From Alphaproteobacteria bacterium (lineage in GTDB: Bacteria; Pseudomonadota; Alphaproteobacteria; Bin95), in the NCBI GenBank assembly GCA_029978325.1, contig JAPOJR010000004.1, positions 245 through 54,152 on the forward strand: 53,908 nt of DNA, written 5' to 3'. Positions within the stretch are counted from its first letter, which is position 1. Each line of letters opens with the position of its first letter. A program made the position numbers and the translations under genes. Below the pieces are notes generated by a model. The model had not been told where the DNA came from and made no database searches. It saw nothing but the letters and a program-made list of their open reading frames with translations. Positions 28,934 to 38,955 of this stretch are shown here, piece after piece.

Positions 28934-29751
28934 GCCGCCGCCGCTATCGGGTAATGGGCGCGGGCAAATGCAACCGCCTGGGTGACGGCGGCAACGGGGT
29001 TTTCGGCGCGGCGCATCTCGATAGAGGCCCAGCCGTCATATCCACTGGCCGCGATGGCCTTTCCGAAGGCAGTGTGGTGCATTTTCGGGTCCGAGAGGTC
29101 GCCGAGCTGCGGCTCGGTGATGTGAACGTGGCTGATGATGTCGACGGCGTCGCGGATGGCGTCCGTGGCCTGGTCACCCGCCATTTCGGTGCAGGCGATG
29201 TCCAGGTGCAGGCGCACGCCGGGATGGTCGACCCTGCGGACGACGGCGGCCGCCTCCGACCAGCGGGTCATGAAGGTACAGGCATAGGCCGGCGGGTTCG
29301 CTTCCAGTCCCAGCACCACGCCATGATCGGCGCAAACCGCGCCTATGCGGCGGAACACGGCGGCAGCTTGCTCTATTGCCGCTTCCGGAGAAAGCGCGCC
29401 CGGATCGCGGTTGCGGGGCGAGCCGAACACCAATGTCCGCGCGCCGAATGCGGCGGCCACTGCCGAGACCTCGCCAATGTGCGCGATCAGCGCCGCGACT
29501 GAGGCCTCTTCACCGAACACCTGCAGGTCGGGACGGCCGAACAGGATGGCTTGCAGCGCCGGCACGGCAAAGCCGGCGTCGGCCAGTCGCTGGGCTTCGG
29601 CTTTCGCGGCGGCGACCGACATGCCCTGCCAATCCGGCCAGAATTTGGTCGGCGCGATCTCTACGCCATGCACCCCACCCTCGCGGAGAGCGGCCAGCAC
29701 GGCGGCGTCCTCGGGCGCATCCCAGGCGATGTTGGAGACAGCCAGTTTCAT
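28930..29751 (-). CDS. sugar phosphate isomerase/epimerase (xylose-isomerase-like TIM barrel)
   Basis: MKLAVSNIAWDAPEDAAVLAALREGGVHGVEIAPTKFWPDW, LGLEANPPAYAC, VRLHLDIACTEMAG, HVHITEPQLG. Confidence 0.88.
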   Translation of the reverse strand: MKLAVSNIAWDAPEDAAVLAALREGGVHGVEIAPTKFWPDWQGMSVAAAKAEAQRLADAGFAVPALQAILFGRPDLQVFGEEASVAALIAHIGEVSAVAAAFGARTLVFGSPRNRDPGALSPEAAIEQAAAVFRRIGAVCADHGVVLGLEANPPAYACTFMTRWSEAAAVVRRVDHPGVRLHLDIACTEMAGDQATDAIRDAVDIISHVHITEPQLGDLSDPKMHHTAFGKAIAASGYDGWASIEMRRAENPVAAVTQAVAFARAHYPIAAAA

Positions 29752-29765
29752 AAAGATTTTCTCCG

Positions 29766-30608
29766 TCACGCGGCCATGGCCGGCCCGGCTTCCTGGGCCG
29801 AACCGTTGCGCCAGGATTCGATGAACCGGCCCATGCGCGCCAGGACGCATTGCTTGGCCTCGATATAGCCGCTGGGCGCGCCGGCTCCGGCGAACACCGC
29901 GCCATGCCGGGTGCGGAAGTCATAGGCGCCGATCGGCGCAGCGTCCCAGCCGACGCGCTTGCCGGGGAAATACGCATCGATGATTTCCGACGTCGCCACC
30001 GGCTCCGTTACCAGGTGCACCAGATCCAGGCCGGCGGCTTGCGCGGTCTGAATGTCGTCCCACAATCTGGTAAGGTCATAGTACTGAAAGCTGCTGGCCG
30101 GATTGATCTTGTCCAGGATGTTGTCGGTCAGCAGATCGTAGATCACATTCTTGCGCAGACCAGGGCCGAACAGGCCGGGCAGGCGCACGATCAAAGGATT
30201 GTCGAACTGCACCCGGAAGGCGTCTTCGAGCGCCAGGCGGTTGCGGCCATAGGCATGGTTATCGACGGCATGGCAGTCCGCGGCCTCATCCAGGCCGACG
30301 CCGGGGGGCACGGCGTCGATGGTGGAGATCAGGACCGCCTGCTTGGCTTTGACGGACTGCATCGCCTGCAACGCGCGCTCAATGCCTTGCCAGTCCGCCT
30401 CAGGCTCCTTGTTCGCCCACCATTTCTTGGCCTGAGCGCCGGCGAACACCAGAAGGTCGAAGGATTGGCCGGCGATTTCCTCGATATTCTTGGAATTGTA
30501 GATCGACCCGAACGGCGCTTGCGAGCGCAGGTTCGAGCCGACGAAGCCGGTATAGCCGACCAGCGCGCAACGCAGCGGCCGGCTGGAAGAAGCAGAGGCG
30601 GATGGCAT
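29766..30608 (-). CDS. NAD(P)-binding sugar reductase/epimerase-like protein
   Basis: CALVGYTGFVGSNLRSQ (GxxGxxG), NSKNIEEIAGQSFDLLVFAGAQAKKWWANKEPEADWQGI, HAYGRNRLALED. Confidence 0.75.
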   Translation of the reverse strand: MPSASASSSRPLRCALVGYTGFVGSNLRSQAPFGSIYNSKNIEEIAGQSFDLLVFAGAQAKKWWANKEPEADWQGIERALQAMQSVKAKQAVLISTIDAVPPGVGLDEAADCHAVDNHAYGRNRLALEDAFRVQFDNPLIVRLPGLFGPGLRKNVIYDLLTDNILDKINPASSFQYYDLTRLWDDIQTAQAAGLDLVHLVTEPVATSEIIDAYFPGKRVGWDAAPIGAYDFRTRHGAVFAGAGAPSGYIEAKQCVLARMGRFIESWRNGSAQEAGPAMAA

Positions 30609-30645
30609 AGGTCTTACGCGCTCCTTAGGATTGACCCGGTTGGCG

Positions 30646-31068
30646 TCAGCCGTTCTGTGGGGTCGGGCGGAAAACGATGAACCGGCTGGTGGAATAGTTC
30701 CAAACATAGGTTGCCGCTAGCGAGGCGATCTTGGCCGGGATCGGCCCGATCAACCCGACCAACAGCCAGATGACGGCGGTTGAAATGCCCAGGCCGATGC
30801 TGTTCAGTCCGGCATAGACCGCGAACTGCTTTGCCGTAACCGGCTTTTCGATGTCGGCGAACGTCCAGAACCTGTTCAAGAGGAAGCTGCTGATAATCGC
30901 CAGTCCGTAAGAGATGATATTGGCGGCGACCGGCGGAAGCGCGAGGCCATAGACCAGGCCCGCGAACATCACGACGTCCAGTCCCGCATTGAACGCGCCG
31001 ACCAGCGCGAATTTCAGCGGCTGCGGGATCGCCGCATTCAGCCGCGCAACCTCTGCGATCAGCGGCAC
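30646..31068 (-). CDS. GtrA family membrane protein (polyprenyl-linked sugar flippase-like)
   Basis: FALVGAFNAGLDVVMFAGLVYG, SYGLAIISSFLLNRFWTF, YVWNYSTSRFIVF. Confidence 0.92.
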   Translation of the reverse strand: MPLIAEVARLNAAIPQPLKFALVGAFNAGLDVVMFAGLVYGLALPPVAANIISYGLAIISSFLLNRFWTFADIEKPVTAKQFAVYAGLNSIGLGISTAVIWLLVGLIGPIPAKIASLAATYVWNYSTSRFIVFRPTPQNG

Positions 31069-31072
31069 GGCG

Positions 31073-32218
31073 TCAGGCTTTCGGGTCAGCGGGTTGATCG
31101 GAGGCAGGGGCTGCCGCTTGCTCTGCGCCGACGTTGCCGCGGCTGATGACGTTCAATGTATTATCATAGGCCAGCGATTTGCTGTGGGTGTGCCGAGCCA
31201 GATAATAGAGCGGGTGGTTGGCTGTCCCTTCCAGCACCTGCAGCAGGTATTCGCTCATCACCGCCAACACCAGGGTGATGAAGAAGAACAGGCCTGAGAT
31301 TTGCAGCGACAGCGAGGTCCATCCCGGCGCGACGGTCTCGGAGAACAGCCAATAGCCGATGACATAGAGCGAATAGAGCATGGTCAGGCCGCTGGCCCCC
31401 AACGCCAGAAGCGAGACGGCGCGCAACGGTGTCACGGAAACCGCAAGGGTCAACGACACTGCCCGCGCCGCCAGAGATACCATCCGTCGGATGCTCGACC
31501 GGTTTTTGCCGCGGGCCCGACCAGCAATCCCGGGATATTCCCGGTCGTAAACCAGCGTTGCATGTTCAAAGCCAGAGAGCGCCGGCGACAGCATCAGGAT
31601 ACGGTGTCGGTTGGTCGGCTTCAGCATGAAATTCAGCACCGCCCGGCTGACCAAACGGCAACTGGACGCGGCAATCGGCACGTCGATGTCCTTGGCCCGC
31701 GCGACAAATTCCAAAAACCTGTTGGTCAGAACATTGTCGAGCCCGATCCCCTCCACCCGCTCACGCGGCAGGGCATAGACGACATCGGCGCCACCCAAGG
31801 CCCGCGCTGTCATCGCCGGCACAAGCTCCGGCTGGTCGAGGCGAGGGTCGAGGATAATAACGAAGTCGCCGATAGCATGTTCTAATCCGGCCACCACCGC
31901 CACGTCAGCGCCGCGTTGGCTGGAAAGGCCCAGCAAGACCGTGCCCGGGATCGTGTCCTGAGCCTGCAATACCCGTGCGACCGTGTTATCGCGCGACGCA
32001 TCGTCGACGATGATCACCTCATAGTGGTCGAACGTCTGCCGCAGGGTCGCCGACAGGCGTTCCAAATACGGCAGAATATAGTCGGCGGCATCCGATACCA
32101 CGATAACGACGCTGGGCAGGGTCTCGCGCAGACGCTTTTGCATTGGACTGTCGGCCAGAGCCGCTGTTGCTGCTGCAAGCGTGTCGATCGACGACCACGT
32201 CGGATTCGAAGTGGACAT
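31073..32218 (-). CDS. glycosyltransferase family 2 with C-terminal TM helices (GtrB-like)
   Basis: YEVIIVDDASRDNTVARVLQA, GDFVIILDPRLDQP, two C-terminal hydrophobic segments (LLALGASGLTMLYSLYVIGYWLF; LFFFITLVLAVMSEYLL). Confidence 0.9.
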   Translation of the reverse strand: MSTSNPTWSSIDTLAAATAALADSPMQKRLRETLPSVVIVVSDAADYILPYLERLSATLRQTFDHYEVIIVDDASRDNTVARVLQAQDTIPGTVLLGLSSQRGADVAVVAGLEHAIGDFVIILDPRLDQPELVPAMTARALGGADVVYALPRERVEGIGLDNVLTNRFLEFVARAKDIDVPIAASSCRLVSRAVLNFMLKPTNRHRILMLSPALSGFEHATLVYDREYPGIAGRARGKNRSSIRRMVSLAARAVSLTLAVSVTPLRAVSLLALGASGLTMLYSLYVIGYWLFSETVAPGWTSLSLQISGLFFFITLVLAVMSEYLLQVLEGTANHPLYYLARHTHSKSLAYDNTLNVISRGNVGAEQAAAPASDQPADPKA

Positions 32219-32223
32219 GCTGG

Positions 32224-33486
32224 TCAATTCCCTAGAGCGGCGGCGGGTGCGGAAACCGCTGAGCGGTTGGCGGCGGAGCCTTTGTTCGGCGGTGTGGCCA
32301 GGCCCAGCGTCTGTTCGATGAACTCGAAAATATCGAAAATGTTGTCGACCTTTCCGCCCATGACGGAGACCAGACGGCCCATGCGATCGTCCCGATGCAT
32401 CAGGATCGGCCGCGCGTCGTCCACCTGAGTGCCGACTGCCAGCGTCTTGATGTCGATCAGTGTATCTGCAAGCGGCACCCCGGCGAGCGCGGGCATATAG
32501 CGGGCTGCGTCGCGCACCATCCAGGCAAACCGCGAGCGGCCGAATTTGCCGCCGCCGGTTTCCAGGTAGCGCCGCAAAATCGTTGTCGGACAGCGCTCGG
32601 TAAAGCCGAATGGCAGCTCGCCGTCCTCGTTCCATTTGGCATGGTGGGTGTAGCGCACATGGGTCAGGGAATGCAGGCCCAGCGCTGGAAATGGCATGGC
32701 GGAAAAAAAGGGGCCATCCATGACGGTAACGCCGCGCCGGGCCAGGGGCGGCGGCGGTTTGAACAACGCTACCTCGGCGATTTGGTGAACCAGGCCGAAC
32801 CGGTCGCTCACCGGCTCATGTCCGGCATGCTCGCCATAGGCGTGATTCAGGTCGGCATAAGTGCAGTTGAACACCCAATCCGCCACCAATTGCTGGTCGG
32901 TGTCGGTCGAGACCAGCAACGGGGAAGCCCGATGATCGGCCAGAGGCTCGACCGAGATCACCTGGTGGCCAGTCAGGACATCGACATCCAGGTGGCGTAA
33001 TTCCGCGACATGGTGCTGGCGCAGAATCGAAGCGTTGAACGCGGGCTCTTCAACCTCGTACACCTTTTCGATCAGGCGGTGGTCGAACAGGGCGGCGTCC
33101 TCCGCCGGCGCTGGCCGCATCGGCATGCCGACGACCTGGCCGAAGCGTTCGAAATGCGCCGGGCTGATCTTGGAGCCATTGCGGGCGATGGCGTAGAGCG
33201 CGCGGAACTCGCTGAACACAGCCTCGGGAAACACGCTGCGGAACGGGTCGAGGTTAACGCGGCTGCGCCGCGCCGTGCGGAAACTGCGTGGGTAGTGATA
33301 GCCATTGTGCAGGCGGGCCTGATTGACGAACGAAGCGCGGGTCATCAACTCCGCCTCGCGCTCCACCAAAGCGACCCGCCAGCCGCGGCGTGCGAGATAA
33401 CCGGCGATCGCGCATCCATAAAAGCCGCCGCCGACCATGATGGCGTCGTAACGTTCGGCGCGCGGGGTTCGAATTGCTGCTTCCAT
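32224..33486 (-). CDS. FAD-dependent oxidoreductase (DAO-like)
   Basis: AIMVGGGFYGCAIAGYLARRGWRVALVEREAELMTRASFVNQARLHNGYHYPRS. Confidence 0.87.
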   Translation of the reverse strand: MEAAIRTPRAERYDAIMVGGGFYGCAIAGYLARRGWRVALVEREAELMTRASFVNQARLHNGYHYPRSFRTARRSRVNLDPFRSVFPEAVFSEFRALYAIARNGSKISPAHFERFGQVVGMPMRPAPAEDAALFDHRLIEKVYEVEEPAFNASILRQHHVAELRHLDVDVLTGHQVISVEPLADHRASPLLVSTDTDQQLVADWVFNCTYADLNHAYGEHAGHEPVSDRFGLVHQIAEVALFKPPPPLARRGVTVMDGPFFSAMPFPALGLHSLTHVRYTHHAKWNEDGELPFGFTERCPTTILRRYLETGGGKFGRSRFAWMVRDAARYMPALAGVPLADTLIDIKTLAVGTQVDDARPILMHRDDRMGRLVSVMGGKVDNIFDIFEFIEQTLGLATPPNKGSAANRSAVSAPAAALGN

Positions 33487-33490
33487 GGTG

Positions 33491-35143
33491 TCAGCGATGC
33501 GTCGGTGTCTGGCCTTGCGGAAGTCCCGGGGGAGGATCGAGGCGCAGTAGCAGATGGCGAGGGCTACGGCGCACTAAGGTTGTGCCGGCAGGCGGGTCCC
33601 AAGTAAAGGGGGCGGCTGATCCAACAACCGAAATGTACCGATCTGTCACGTCTTGATTGCCATGTTCCCGCTCGAAATCCCGCAGTTTCGTCACCAGGGC
33701 AGAGAGGTCTGCCGGGGTTTCCACCTCGAATGGGTTCTGGCCCTGCAGGTCTTTGATCGCCTGGAACGCCGGTGCAATGTTCAGCGGCTGCTTGTGGGGG
33801 TCTGTATAGATCGCAGGCACAAAGCGCGGCTTGTCGATGGCGGCATAGGAGGCGACATGTTTGATCGACGGCTTCCAGGCGGCGCGCGCTTCCGCAGAGT
33901 TCGGCATCAGTACCGGCAGGGGACCGTGCATCGCCTTGAAGATCATCGCGCCTTCGGGCAGTTCGGCGAAGTCGGCGATTATGGGCGTGATCCGGCTTTC
34001 CCATTTCGTCCAGACCATGGTCAGGCCGACGCTGCGCGAGATGGCCAGCACAGCAATGGTTGCGACCAGCACCAAAGTCAGAGCGTCCCGGCGCAGTCCG
34101 GTCGCCGGCCGGATATCTATGGCGGCAATCGCGACCATAACGGCGGCGGGCGCAAGGCGCACATTGCCGAAGTCCGACCCCAACATATAGCGCGGCAACA
34201 GCACCGAGGCTGCCGCTAACGTCAAGGCGCCCAGAAGAACCGGCACGGAAATTTGCAGCCGGCCGCTCCACCACGCCCAACAGAACAACCCACCTGCCAG
34301 GCCGGCGGCGAGCAGGTCGAGCATCGGAACGGAACTGGCGAGGGCAAACACCGGGCCATAGATCAGGTTGGCGATGCGGAAGCCGCCGTATCGGAACCCG
34401 CCATCCAGGTCGTTGCTGGTGGGCGACAGCGCCAGGAACAGGGCTATCGCCGCGAGAAACGGCAGGGCCGCAATCGCCAGACGGACTGCGGCGGGTATCA
34501 GCGCTGCGAGGCTATCGGCCGACCCGCGCGCGGTCGTCCACGCGCGGGCGATCTCCGCCATGCCGACAATGACGGCGAAGACGCCGAACGCCTCCATATG
34601 GCAGAGCATCAGCACGCACGCCGCGATAAACCCAAACGGCAACACCCAGGGCCGATCGCGATACGCAAGCCATCCGGCAGCAGCCAACAGCGCTAGCCCG
34701 GTGCCGAACAGATAGTTGAGGAACCCATAGCTGACGATGCCATTATAGACAGGCACCAAAGCCAGCAGAGGCCAAAGGCTGAGGCGGCCATGCGCTGCCC
34801 GGTGCAAGGCTGCGGCTCCGGCTAGCTGCAGCACCAGCGCCAATCCTACGAAGATGCGCACCGCCAGTTCAGGCCCAGTTATCTGGGCGATGGCTAGTCC
34901 CACTGCATCCAGCGCAATGTTCGGCAACAGCCAGTTTCCAGGCTCATAAAACCGGCTGAAGATCGGCCCGTCGATATCGGCCAGAATGAAGATGCGCGCC
35001 AAATGGAACGGGTAGTCGTTGAGCGGCAGATAGCGCACCGCTGCAATCGGCAGGACAACCGACAAAAGCGCAAGCCCCAGTAGGCACCACCAGATGGTAC
35101 TGGATTGGCTGCTTGACGGTCGTGGAAACGATGTGGCTGTCAC
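33491..35143 (-). CDS. polytopic membrane protein, GT-C glycosyltransferase-like
   Basis: about 10 hydrophobic segments; first loop LPLNDYPFHLARIFIL; soluble C-terminal domain. Confidence 0.7.
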   Translation of the reverse strand: MTATSFPRPSSSQSSTIWWCLLGLALLSVVLPIAAVRYLPLNDYPFHLARIFILADIDGPIFSRFYEPGNWLLPNIALDAVGLAIAQITGPELAVRIFVGLALVLQLAGAAALHRAAHGRLSLWPLLALVPVYNGIVSYGFLNYLFGTGLALLAAAGWLAYRDRPWVLPFGFIAACVLMLCHMEAFGVFAVIVGMAEIARAWTTARGSADSLAALIPAAVRLAIAALPFLAAIALFLALSPTSNDLDGGFRYGGFRIANLIYGPVFALASSVPMLDLLAAGLAGGLFCWAWWSGRLQISVPVLLGALTLAAASVLLPRYMLGSDFGNVRLAPAAVMVAIAAIDIRPATGLRRDALTLVLVATIAVLAISRSVGLTMVWTKWESRITPIIADFAELPEGAMIFKAMHGPLPVLMPNSAEARAAWKPSIKHVASYAAIDKPRFVPAIYTDPHKQPLNIAPAFQAIKDLQGQNPFEVETPADLSALVTKLRDFEREHGNQDVTDRYISVVGSAAPFTWDPPAGTTLVRRSPRHLLLRLDPPPGLPQGQTPTHR

Positions 35144-35153
35144 AGCATTCGCC

Positions 35154-35588
35154 TCAACTGTTCCGGGCCAGGCTGGCGCAAAGCCGCGCTTCCGTCAGCG
35201 CCAGCACCCATCCGTCGACGGTGACGGTTTTGCCGTCCGAAAAATCCAACCGGACCTTGCGGGAAACCAGTTCCGTCATGCGTTTGCGCTCAGCTGAGGA
35301 GGTGAGAATACGGGGCCACCGCGGTCGGCCGGGCAAGGGGGCCAAGACATGGCCCGGCACGGTGTCCAGGATCAATTGCCCCATCCGGGCCGCGGCCGCC
35401 CGGTCGGGAAAGCACCATGCGGGGTCAAGCCCCAATGGCCAATCTGTAGCCGGATGTTGCGGTGCTACGGCATAGCCTCTGCCGCTCCACAAAGCGGCGA
35501 CCGTGGCCAAGCTTGCGGCCAAGACCGAACGCCTGCGGAGAGCCACCGCCGACGGGATGCTTGCGCGCGTCTGTTTTCCGAATTCCAT
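35154..35588 (-). CDS. Tat-exported small protein adjacent to GMC oxidoreductase
   Basis: LRRRSVLAASLATVAALWSGRGYA twin-arginine-like signal; C-terminal VDGWVLALTEARLCASL. Confidence 0.7.
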   Translation of the reverse strand: MEFGKQTRASIPSAVALRRRSVLAASLATVAALWSGRGYAVAPQHPATDWPLGLDPAWCFPDRAAAARMGQLILDTVPGHVLAPLPGRPRWPRILTSSAERKRMTELVSRKVRLDFSDGKTVTVDGWVLALTEARLCASLARNS

Positions 35589-35592
35589 GATG

Positions 35593-37251
35593 TCAGCCTT
35601 GTTTGGTCAAGCGTTCGGCCAGATGCTCTGCCTGTCGCAGCGCCAACGCCACAATCGTCAATGTCGGATTGGCATAGCCGGAAGTCGGGAACAATGCGCT
35701 GCCGCAGACGTACAGGTTTTCGGTCGAATGGACCCGCCCATTGGCGTCGGTAACGCCCAGCGCCGGATCGTTGGCCATACGGGCGGTGCCCATGTGATGC
35801 CGGCTGCCGGTCAGCCGCGCCGGCCATCGCTTGTCGAGTTCGGTTGCACCCTCCAGCAGTTGCATCCGACCGATGCCGAGCCGGCCCACTTCTTCGGCCA
35901 ATAATGCCAAAGCGCGGCTGGCGGTGCGCCGGTCCCGGTTCTCCATCCGCCAGTCCAATACGATGCGTCGCTGGCCGAACGCGTCGACTGCGCCGGCGGA
36001 CTGGTCCAGGCTTACCCGGCTTTCGGGATTGGGAGTTTGCTCGAAATTCAAATCGACCCAGGCGCCGACAATCGGGTCGTCGGGCTTTGGCGGGTCTACA
36101 AATGGACTGTCCTTCGAGCCGAAGGCGGCCCGATAGCCTCTGTCGGCCAATTGGTCCAGGTCGCCGAAAATATTGCCAATATGGTTCCACAGTCCGTCGG
36201 GCAACCGGCCTTCGCTGGCCGCATCGGCCAATTGCCTGGCGGAATCGAGGCCCAATTGCGAGCGGTTGGAGGGGGCCAGCCAGATGCGGAAGCCGCCGAT
36301 GTCATGCAAAGCCCTGGCTTTCGGCGTCGACGCCAATGTCCCGAATATTGTAGCGCCCGGCAGGCTGTTTTCTTGGAAATACAGCGGCAGGTTCGTATCG
36401 GGGCGGGTGAACGAAATATAGGCGCTGCGGGCAATCCAGGGGTGATCCTGAAAATACCGCCCCACGAGGTCGTGCTCATTGCCCGCGCCGGCAGGATGGA
36501 CCGCGGTCGACTGCAACAGTAGGCGCGGCGTTTCCAGGCCACCGGTGGCGACGACGACCACTCGACCGTTGACGGCAAAACGCCGGCCGTCGGCCGTGCG
36601 GGCGGCTACACCGGCTATGGCCTTGCGGCGTTGGTTAGCGTCGCTGTCCGCCGCTGGTGTTAGCGACAGGACGGATGCGTCGAGCAGGACGGTGACGTTG
36701 GCGGCAGCCGCAAGCGCATCGGCATACCGCTCGCCAAAGTGGGTTGGCGGGCTGATCTGGAATACGGCGGTGGTGAGCTTGTCGGGGTTGGTGGCCAGAG
36801 CCTTCAGCGCCTCGCCGCCTTTCTGGCCTTGCCAGAACTCCAACGCATCGAAACGAGCGGGCCCTAGCTCGCAGATAGCGGCGGCCTTTTCGTAATAGCG
36901 GTCCAGGTGAGCGCGATCGAATGGCCAGGGGTGGGCTGTCTCGAAATCGACCGGCTCCAGGGGCCGGCACCAGCCGGACCAATGGTTGGTTGTGCCGCCA
37001 AAATACCGCAGCCGGGTGACGTCCAACGGCTCGGTCGGAATTCCGGCCAGGCGGCCCTTGTATAGGTCCTGCATTGCGTCGTCATAGGAATCGCCGCCGC
37101 TTTCCAGCAGCACGATTTTCAGGCCGCTGTCTTTCAGCGCGAGGGCCATTGAAATTCCAGCGGCCCCGGCCCCAATGATCACCACATCAGCGTCGATCTG
37201 ATCACCATCCGAAACAGTACTGGCGCGGTGCAGCATCCGCTTGCCTTTCAA
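35593..37251 (-). CDS. GMC family oxidoreductase (FAD)
   Basis: VVIIGAGAAGISMALALKDSGLKIVLLESGG, FGGTTNHWSGWCRPLE, HMGTARMANDPALGVTDANGRVHSTENLYVCGSALFPTSGYANPTLTIVALALR. Confidence 0.94.
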   Translation of the reverse strand: MKGKRMLHRASTVSDGDQIDADVVIIGAGAAGISMALALKDSGLKIVLLESGGDSYDDAMQDLYKGRLAGIPTEPLDVTRLRYFGGTTNHWSGWCRPLEPVDFETAHPWPFDRAHLDRYYEKAAAICELGPARFDALEFWQGQKGGEALKALATNPDKLTTAVFQISPPTHFGERYADALAAAANVTVLLDASVLSLTPAADSDANQRRKAIAGVAARTADGRRFAVNGRVVVVATGGLETPRLLLQSTAVHPAGAGNEHDLVGRYFQDHPWIARSAYISFTRPDTNLPLYFQENSLPGATIFGTLASTPKARALHDIGGFRIWLAPSNRSQLGLDSARQLADAASEGRLPDGLWNHIGNIFGDLDQLADRGYRAAFGSKDSPFVDPPKPDDPIVGAWVDLNFEQTPNPESRVSLDQSAGAVDAFGQRRIVLDWRMENRDRRTASRALALLAEEVGRLGIGRMQLLEGATELDKRWPARLTGSRHHMGTARMANDPALGVTDANGRVHSTENLYVCGSALFPTSGYANPTLTIVALALRQAEHLAERLTKQG

Positions 37252-37469
37252 ACCATCGTCCGCAGTTCACGACCGCGTTAGCATATTTATGGTTTTGATG
37301 ACACACCTTCCATTGGACACTAGACCTAGCCGGACGGCGCCGGCAGTATCGCGCCGCTTTCGTGCGGGCGTTGAAACGTCGGCGTTGCATTGACCGCAAC
37401 ATTCCGCGAGAAAGCCGAATGCCTCCCTGCGCTTCTCCCGGCGCGGCTTATGCGGGGCGCGGGTCCTAT

Positions 37470-38930
37470 ATGGCGCGGAGTCTTGGCTTGTCTACTTCAG
37501 TCACACCAACGAAGAGCGCAGATGACCAAGCCCGGCCATTGTGCGTGGATTTGGATGGCACGCTGATCGCTTCGGATACGCTGGTTGAATCGGCCATCGG
37601 CACGGCCGTACGCGGGCCGCGTTACATAATCGGCCTGCTGGGCAGCCTGCGGCGGGGGCGGCCGGCGCTCAAGGCGTATGCCGCCGATCACCATATTCCG
37701 GATGTGACGGTGTTGCCGTACCGTGAAGATGTGCTGGCGGCGCTGCGGGATGCCAAGGCAGCGGGGCGAAAACTGGTGTTGGTGACCGCGGCCGACCACC
37801 GCATCGCCGATGCGGTAGCCGCGCACCTCGCCCTGTTCGACGAGGTCATAGCCACGCGTGACGGCGTCAACTTGAAAGGCGAAGCCAAGGCTGCGGCACT
37901 GGTCGACCGGTTTGGCGAGGGCGGCTTCGACTATGTGGGCGACACTCGCGCCGATCTTTCGGTCTGGGCCAAAGCGAAAGATGCCTGGGTGGTCGAGGAT
38001 GGAATTAGCGCGGGCGCGATCAGCAACGCCATTCGCAAAGTGCCGGCCCGCCGTTTCCCGGTGACCAAGCCAGGATTGCGCGCCTGGGTATCCGGCGCGC
38101 GCTTGTACCAATGGGTCAAGAACGTGCTGGTATTTGTGCCGGTGGTGGCCTCTGGCGCAATGTTCTCGGCCGAAGCGATGCTGCTTGGCATCGTCGCATT
38201 CGTGTGTTTCGGCCTATTTGCCTCCGGCACCTATATGTTGAACGATCTGTCGGACCTGGACGCGGACCGCCACCACCCGCGCAAGCGCCGGCGCGCCTTC
38301 GCTTCGGGCAGGATCGCGCCGGTTCGCGGCCTTTTTGCAGGGCCCGGGCTTATGGCGCTCGCGCTGGTGATTGCGTTTGCCGTCAAGCCGTTGTTCGCAG
38401 CCGTCCTGCTGGGCTATGGCGTGCTGACCATCTGCTACACAATGTTCCTCAAGACCCGGCCGTTGGTGGATGTCTTTGCGCTGGCTGCCTTGTATTGCGT
38501 GCGGATCGTCGGCGGGGCTGCGGCAACGGCGATCGTACCGTCGATCTGGTTGTTGTCGTTTTCGAGCTTTCTGTTTTTGGCGTTGGCATTGCTCAAACGG
38601 TTCAACGAGTTATCGCGCGTCGGCGCGGGCTCCGGACGGCGCGGTTATGCCGAGGGCGAGCATATGCTGTTGATGGTCTTTGGCGTCGCCAGCACGTTTT
38701 CCTCGGTGATCGTGTTCGCGCTCTACGCGGAGTCGCAAGCGGCCGGCCTGTTGTACAGCCAGCGCGAGTTGTTGTGGGGAATCGTCCCGCTGCTGTTGTT
38801 CTGGCAGAGCCGGCTATGGTTGTCTGCCTGGCGCGGCTATGTCGATGACGATCCCATTGTCTACGCGGCCAAGGACTGGGTCAGTTGGATTGCAATTGCC
38901 CTTTCCGGTGTACTTTTCCTGGCTAGCTAA
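37470..38930 (+). CDS. HAD hydrolase-UbiA prenyltransferase fusion (DPPR-synthase-like)
   Basis: N-terminal HAD: LCVDLDGTLIASDTL ... YVGDTRADLSVW; C-terminal UbiA: ASGTYMLNDLSDLDADRHHPRKRRRAFASGRI. Confidence 0.93.
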   Translation: MARSLGLSTSVTPTKSADDQARPLCVDLDGTLIASDTLVESAIGTAVRGPRYIIGLLGSLRRGRPALKAYAADHHIPDVTVLPYREDVLAALRDAKAAGRKLVLVTAADHRIADAVAAHLALFDEVIATRDGVNLKGEAKAAALVDRFGEGGFDYVGDTRADLSVWAKAKDAWVVEDGISAGAISNAIRKVPARRFPVTKPGLRAWVSGARLYQWVKNVLVFVPVVASGAMFSAEAMLLGIVAFVCFGLFASGTYMLNDLSDLDADRHHPRKRRRAFASGRIAPVRGLFAGPGLMALALVIAFAVKPLFAAVLLGYGVLTICYTMFLKTRPLVDVFALAALYCVRIVGGAAATAIVPSIWLLSFSSFLFLALALLKRFNELSRVGAGSGRRGYAEGEHMLLMVFGVASTFSSVIVFALYAESQAAGLLYSQRELLWGIVPLLLFWQSRLWLSAWRGYVDDDPIVYAAKDWVSWIAIALSGVLFLAS

Positions 38931-38955
38931 TACCTGACCCCGCGGAGATGTAATC

